A stretch of 7,257 nucleotides of DNA from JBKBXU01 sp046313675 (GTDB lineage Bacteria; Bacteroidota; Bacteroidia; Cytophagales; Cytophagaceae): positions 1 to 7,257 of the forward strand of contig JBKBXU010000246.1 of assembly GCA_046313675.1 (NCBI GenBank). The letters are read 5' to 3'. The position numbers were made by a program, and so were the translations under genes. The notes below the pieces were generated by a model. The model made no database searches. It was given only the letters and a program-made list of their open reading frames with translations, and had not been told where the DNA came from. This document shows, in pieces, positions 6,259 to 7,257 of this stretch; position 1 is the first letter of the stretch, and every line of letters begins with the position of its first letter.

Positions 6259-6879
6259 ATGTTAAGGGTTATTTTTTTATGTTTTTTCATACTGGTTTAT
6301 AATCTTGCGGAAGCTCAAAGTCGCAGGGAAAGACGTGTAGATTGGGTAGCACCGGAATACAAATGGGGTATAGGTCTGCGACTTGGCAGCCCATTAGGAA
6401 TTTCCCTCAAACGATACACCTGGAACAATAAAGCCTTTGAACTAAACTTTGGCAGGCCTTTATTTTGGTTTTACGATAGGGAGGAGCTTTTTCAGCACCG
6501 ATTCTATGATAAAGATTATGCATACCGTACAACCACGGCGCCTTTAAGTCTGCAACTAAGAATGATGAAGTTTAAGCCCTGGTCAGAAGATCAGGAAAAT
6601 TTACGGTTCTATTATGGAGGTGGCATTCAGGCACGTCGTTTTGTTTTCCGTTATTACGATCATTTTTTACTTGAGCACGGCCGTCATACCTATTTTGGCC
6701 TGGGCCCGGAAGTGATTGGGGGAATTGAATATAAAGTGGGTAAGTATCCTGTGGTATTGTTTATGGATGCGGGAATTTATATGGAAATTGTAGACCGGCC
6801 ATTTTCATTCGAGCCAACATTGGGGCTAGGCATGAGGTACTTGTGGGGGTTTTGGTATGAAAGAGAAGCTAAAAAATAA
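6259..6879 (+). CDS. Outer-membrane beta-barrel-like protein
   Basis: A 206-residue exported protein of unknown function. A signal peptide (1-19, cleavage A-E-A/Q20) is followed by a short basic segment (SRRERRVDW). Alternating amphipathic stretches rich in Gly and aromatic residues come next: WGIGLRLGSPLGISLKRY, KAFELNFG, APLSLQLRMM, LRFYYGGGIQAR, TYFGLGPEVIGGIEYKVG, VVLFMDAGIYMEI, FEPTLGLGMRYLW. About eight such strands can be counted, fitting a small outer-membrane barrel of the kind common in Bacteroidota. The C-terminus is basic (EREAKK), not the terminal Phe/Trp of proteobacterial porins. An in-frame stop at 6247-6249 rules out an upstream start. AGAGG at 6252-6256 lies only two bases before the ATG, too close for a normal ribosome binding site. 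It lies 102 bases after the peptidase; no functional link is evident. Confidence 0.8.
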   Translation: MLRVIFLCFFILVYNLAEAQSRRERRVDWVAPEYKWGIGLRLGSPLGISLKRYTWNNKAFELNFGRPLFWFYDREELFQHRFYDKDYAYRTTTAPLSLQLRMMKFKPWSEDQENLRFYYGGGIQARRFVFRYYDHFLLEHGRHTYFGLGPEVIGGIEYKVGKYPVVLFMDAGIYMEIVDRPFSFEPTLGLGMRYLWGFWYEREAKK

Positions 6880-6901
6880 TTGAAAAATAATTTTTTGAAA
6901 A

Positions 6902-7257
6902 TCACCTAAACTCCAGCATGGATTTATGAAGATCCAGACGTATTTTTAATTTTTTAATAATTTCTTTAATTGTCAATTGAAACCAGTCGGAGGCTTTTGG
7001 ATGAAAAACACCCGTAACGGACTCAAACTTCGTATCCCTTAAAAAAACATCCACACTGGTAATTTCCTGACCGTTGTAATAAAGCTCTTCCTTGCTTCTG
7101 GCAACAATCCGGACTTCATTTTCATGTTTATAGCCTATTTCTTTAAATAAACAGATCTTATTCAGTTTACTTATCTCTTCTTCCGGTTTTTTGACTAACT
7201 CATTAATGTCTATGTATTGAATTTTTTCAACGGACAGATCAAAATCTTCGGGATTTG
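6902..7257 (-). CDS. C-terminal part of a DUF2971-like protein (5' end outside the window)
   Basis: An open frame enters from the right edge (first full codon 7255-7253) and runs 117 residues to a TGA at 6904-6902. No start lies in the window, so the gene is partial at its 5' end. The visible part includes LFKEIGYKHENEVRIVAR (about 36-53). This matches the 'K...y..E.E.R.v' signature of the C-terminal half of DUF2971 proteins, and is followed by a strand region and a tail with 'F.PKA..WF...I.......l.....KS.L', also like that family. DUF2971 proteins are cytosolic, about 250-300 residues long, of unsolved function, and some sit in phage-defence or accessory islands. No membrane segment is visible. 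The assignment is from motif memory and moderate. It converges on the barrel gene with 22 bases between the stops, and no clear terminator hairpin lies there. Confidence 0.7.
   Translation of the reverse strand, partial: NPEDFDLSVEKIQYIDINELVKKPEEEISKLNKICLFKEIGYKHENEVRIVARSKEELYYNGQEITSVDVFLRDTKFESVTGVFHPKASDWFQLTIKEIIKKLKIRLDLHKSMLEFR

Noticed and set aside
6880..6901. Terminator between the convergent barrel and DUF2971-like genes
   Set aside because: The 22 bases are A/T runs with no stable complementary arms.
1..7257. CRISPR array, insertion sequence, tRNA, attachment site or riboswitch
   Set aside because: No regularly spaced repeats, transposase reading frames, terminal inverted repeats, or tRNA-like or riboswitch-like conserved cores were seen on either strand.

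Overview
The window looks like a chromosomal piece of a member of the Bacteroidota, most likely one of the Cytophagales-type marine or environmental lineages, although the order is only a guess. The signs are two secreted proteins ending in a type IX secretion system (T9SS) type A sorting domain, exact TAnnTTTG -7 promoter boxes, no convincing Shine-Dalgarno sequences, AT-rich intergenic DNA, and signal peptides that all place a glutamine directly after the predicted cleavage site.

Layout from left to right. A small helical TerB-like cytosolic protein (45-416, +) converges on a T9SS-secreted, multi-domain cell-surface protein (524-2484, -), and a long perfect bidirectional hairpin terminator separates them. 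The surface-protein gene is cut by a 10-N assembly gap (829-838) that shifts the apparent reading frame; the two halves are one gene. An AT-rich intergenic stretch (2485-2910) hides the start-less N-terminal remnant of a third paralogue (2601-2750, -). Next comes a second T9SS-secreted protein (2911-4296, -) with its own terminator and a promoter almost identical to that of the first. The right half, on the other strand, holds a secreted M1-family metallopeptidase (4549-6156, +) and a small outer-membrane beta-barrel-like protein (6259-6879, +). The last 356 bases hold the 3' end of a gene running in from the right on the minus strand (6902-7257), whose C-terminal pattern resembles DUF2971 proteins.

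The two T9SS cargo genes and the remnant look like a tandem family of surface proteins. Each begins with a signal peptide and a 'GW..DF' entry into a beta-sandwich, carbohydrate-binding-like module; the two intact members continue with fibronectin type III domains and a shared sorting domain. They would be exported by Sec, crossed over the outer membrane by T9SS and anchored or released at the surface, plausibly for adhesion or glycan binding. The M1 peptidase (no sorting domain, so probably periplasmic) and the barrel protein have no obvious functional tie to them. Apart from this surface-protein family with its shared promoter and decayed member, I see no convincing undescribed multi-gene system, mobile element, CRISPR array or RNA gene.
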